A stretch of DNA of 54,544 nt from Synergistaceae bacterium (GTDB lineage Bacteria; Synergistota; Synergistia; Synergistales; Aminobacteriaceae): the NCBI GenBank assembly GCA_017445405.1, contig JAFSUD010000047.1:1-54544 (forward strand). Reading direction: 5' to 3'. The position numbers were made by a program, and so were the translations under genes. Below are positions 53,879 through 54,544 of the stretch, piece after piece. Numbering within the stretch: the stretch's first letter is position 1; every line of letters starts with the position of its first letter. The notes under the pieces were generated by a model. The model worked only from the letters and a program-made list of their open reading frames with translations. It searched no databases and had not been told where the DNA came from.

Positions 53879-54544
53879 CTACTTCGCGTTCTTCACTGCC
53901 TCGTTGCGCTCCTTAAGGGCACGTTCTGCAAGAGTACACAGCCTCGAGATTTCGGCGGAGTCCTTGCCGGTTACTGCGTCCTCGAGAGTCTTTACTGCCT
54001 CCTCAAGAGTGCGCTCAATGCGTCCCGATGCAGGAGTCGGATCTGCATATCTCAGAGCCTCCGCAAAGTTCGAGACCTTCTGGAGAGTCTCCGCCGGGAG
54101 TCCTGCTGCCTTGAGGTCTTCTGCGGCATAGCCCACACGGTTAGCCAGCGAGGCGAGATTCTGTCTGCCATCTGCCTGCTGCTTTCTGTCCGAGCCGGAG
54201 AGCCGGAGTTCCGCCATGTTGATTAACACCATCGGAATCAGGAACACCGCTAGCACTCCGACATGAGTCAGAATGTATTTCGTCGTGGTGAACGGATCGA
54301 GAGCGTTCCAGACTGCGAGGGCAATCACTATCAGGAAGTACACCGCACCGAGAATGAATTTCGTGAAGCTAACAGGGATATTCTGTCCCTTGTTTGAGCG
54401 CATAGCAATTCCGGAGGCCTGCAGTGTCTCAAGGATGAGTGCGAACACCAAGAAGCCCACAGAAATCCAGAAAGTAGTACCGCGCTGTTCTGGAGTCGTC
54501 AGGAAATACACGAACACTGCCGCAACTGCAGCAATTAACGCCGA
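53879..54544 (-). CDS. Membrane protein with C-terminal helical domain, partial
   Basis: Frame open to the window edge, so the true start is outside; the first GTG (54517) lies in a hydrophobic segment. About four membrane helices in the visible part (VFVYFLTT, WISVGFLVFALI, FTKFILGAVYFLIVIALAVW, HVGVLAVFLIPMVLI), then roughly 100 residues of soluble helices. Not recognised. Confidence 0.75.
   Translation of the reverse strand, partial: SALIAAVAAVFVYFLTTPEQRGTTFWISVGFLVFALILETLQASGIAMRSNKGQNIPVSFTKFILGAVYFLIVIALAVWNALDPFTTTKYILTHVGVLAVFLIPMVLINMAELRLSGSDRKQQADGRQNLASLANRVGYAAEDLKAAGLPAETLQKVSNFAEALRYADPTPASGRIERTLEEAVKTLEDAVTGKDSAEISRLCTLAERALKERNEAVKNAK

Overview
The window most likely comes from a member of the Synergistota (Synergistetes), probably host-associated and anaerobic. 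The best single clue is the C-terminus of the surface protein ending at 15800: a Gly-rich stretch, one Cys, a hydrophobic helix and an RRKH tail, the layout of the Synergist-CTERM sorting signal. A complete bacterial V/A-type ATPase operon, many flavin and Fe-S redox proteins, an RND efflux operon and an OmpH/Skp chaperone (so a diderm envelope) agree with this. The genus cannot be named from the sequence alone.

Layout. 1-2280: 3' part of an NRPS gene (A-PCP-C). 2349-11069, minus: nine-gene V-type ATPase operon in the order H/G-I-K-E-C-F-A-B-D, with a Na+-type ligand set in the K ring subunit. 11287-12516: membrane GGDEF-like protein. 12545-15676, minus: three flavin redox genes. 15800-19414, minus: one large secreted Cys-rich / Ig / LRR / EF-hand / Synergist-CTERM protein, now split by three frameshifts. 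19981-22701, minus: HAD phosphatase plus PTS IIBCA. 23019-29687, minus: a run of DUF1015, DMT transporter, DUF3084, truncated and intact RNase HI, double-domain ComF and MurJ. 29807-32100: comEA-comEC. 32495-34644: TerD / AIM24-like / TerD. 34660-38239: rpoZ-coaBC-priA-queT, with a PriA that has lost its helicase motifs. 38320-43459: OmpH, a periplasmic-binding-like protein, two small membrane proteins, an HD hydrolase, and a Sel1-repeat/CsgG-like fusion. 43504-48486, minus: adaptor, EFR1 ferredoxin and RND pump. 48660-52103: rpmG, tRNA-Trp, secE, nusG, rplKAJL with an L10 leader; rpoB does not follow rplL. 52176-53830: small membrane proteins, including a tandem zinc-ribbon pair. 53879-54544, minus: a partial membrane protein.

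The recurring unexplained structure is short tandem duplication of gene ends. Decayed extra copies of gene tails (stop codon plus flank) follow the PTS gene (19681-19980), comEC (32100-32396) and the AIM24-like gene (33738-33900), and a 227-bp unit joining the end of the DUF3084 gene to the start of rnhA is duplicated at 26275-26516. ComF and the zinc-ribbon pair show the same tendency at gene scale. These loci lie close to three competence genes. Two other oddities are a pair of genes (queT and the DUF1015 gene) whose conserved N-termini extend upstream of any ATG, GTG or TTG, with AUA (or AUU/AUC) codons placed after good Shine-Dalgarno sequences, and the apparently helicase-dead PriA.
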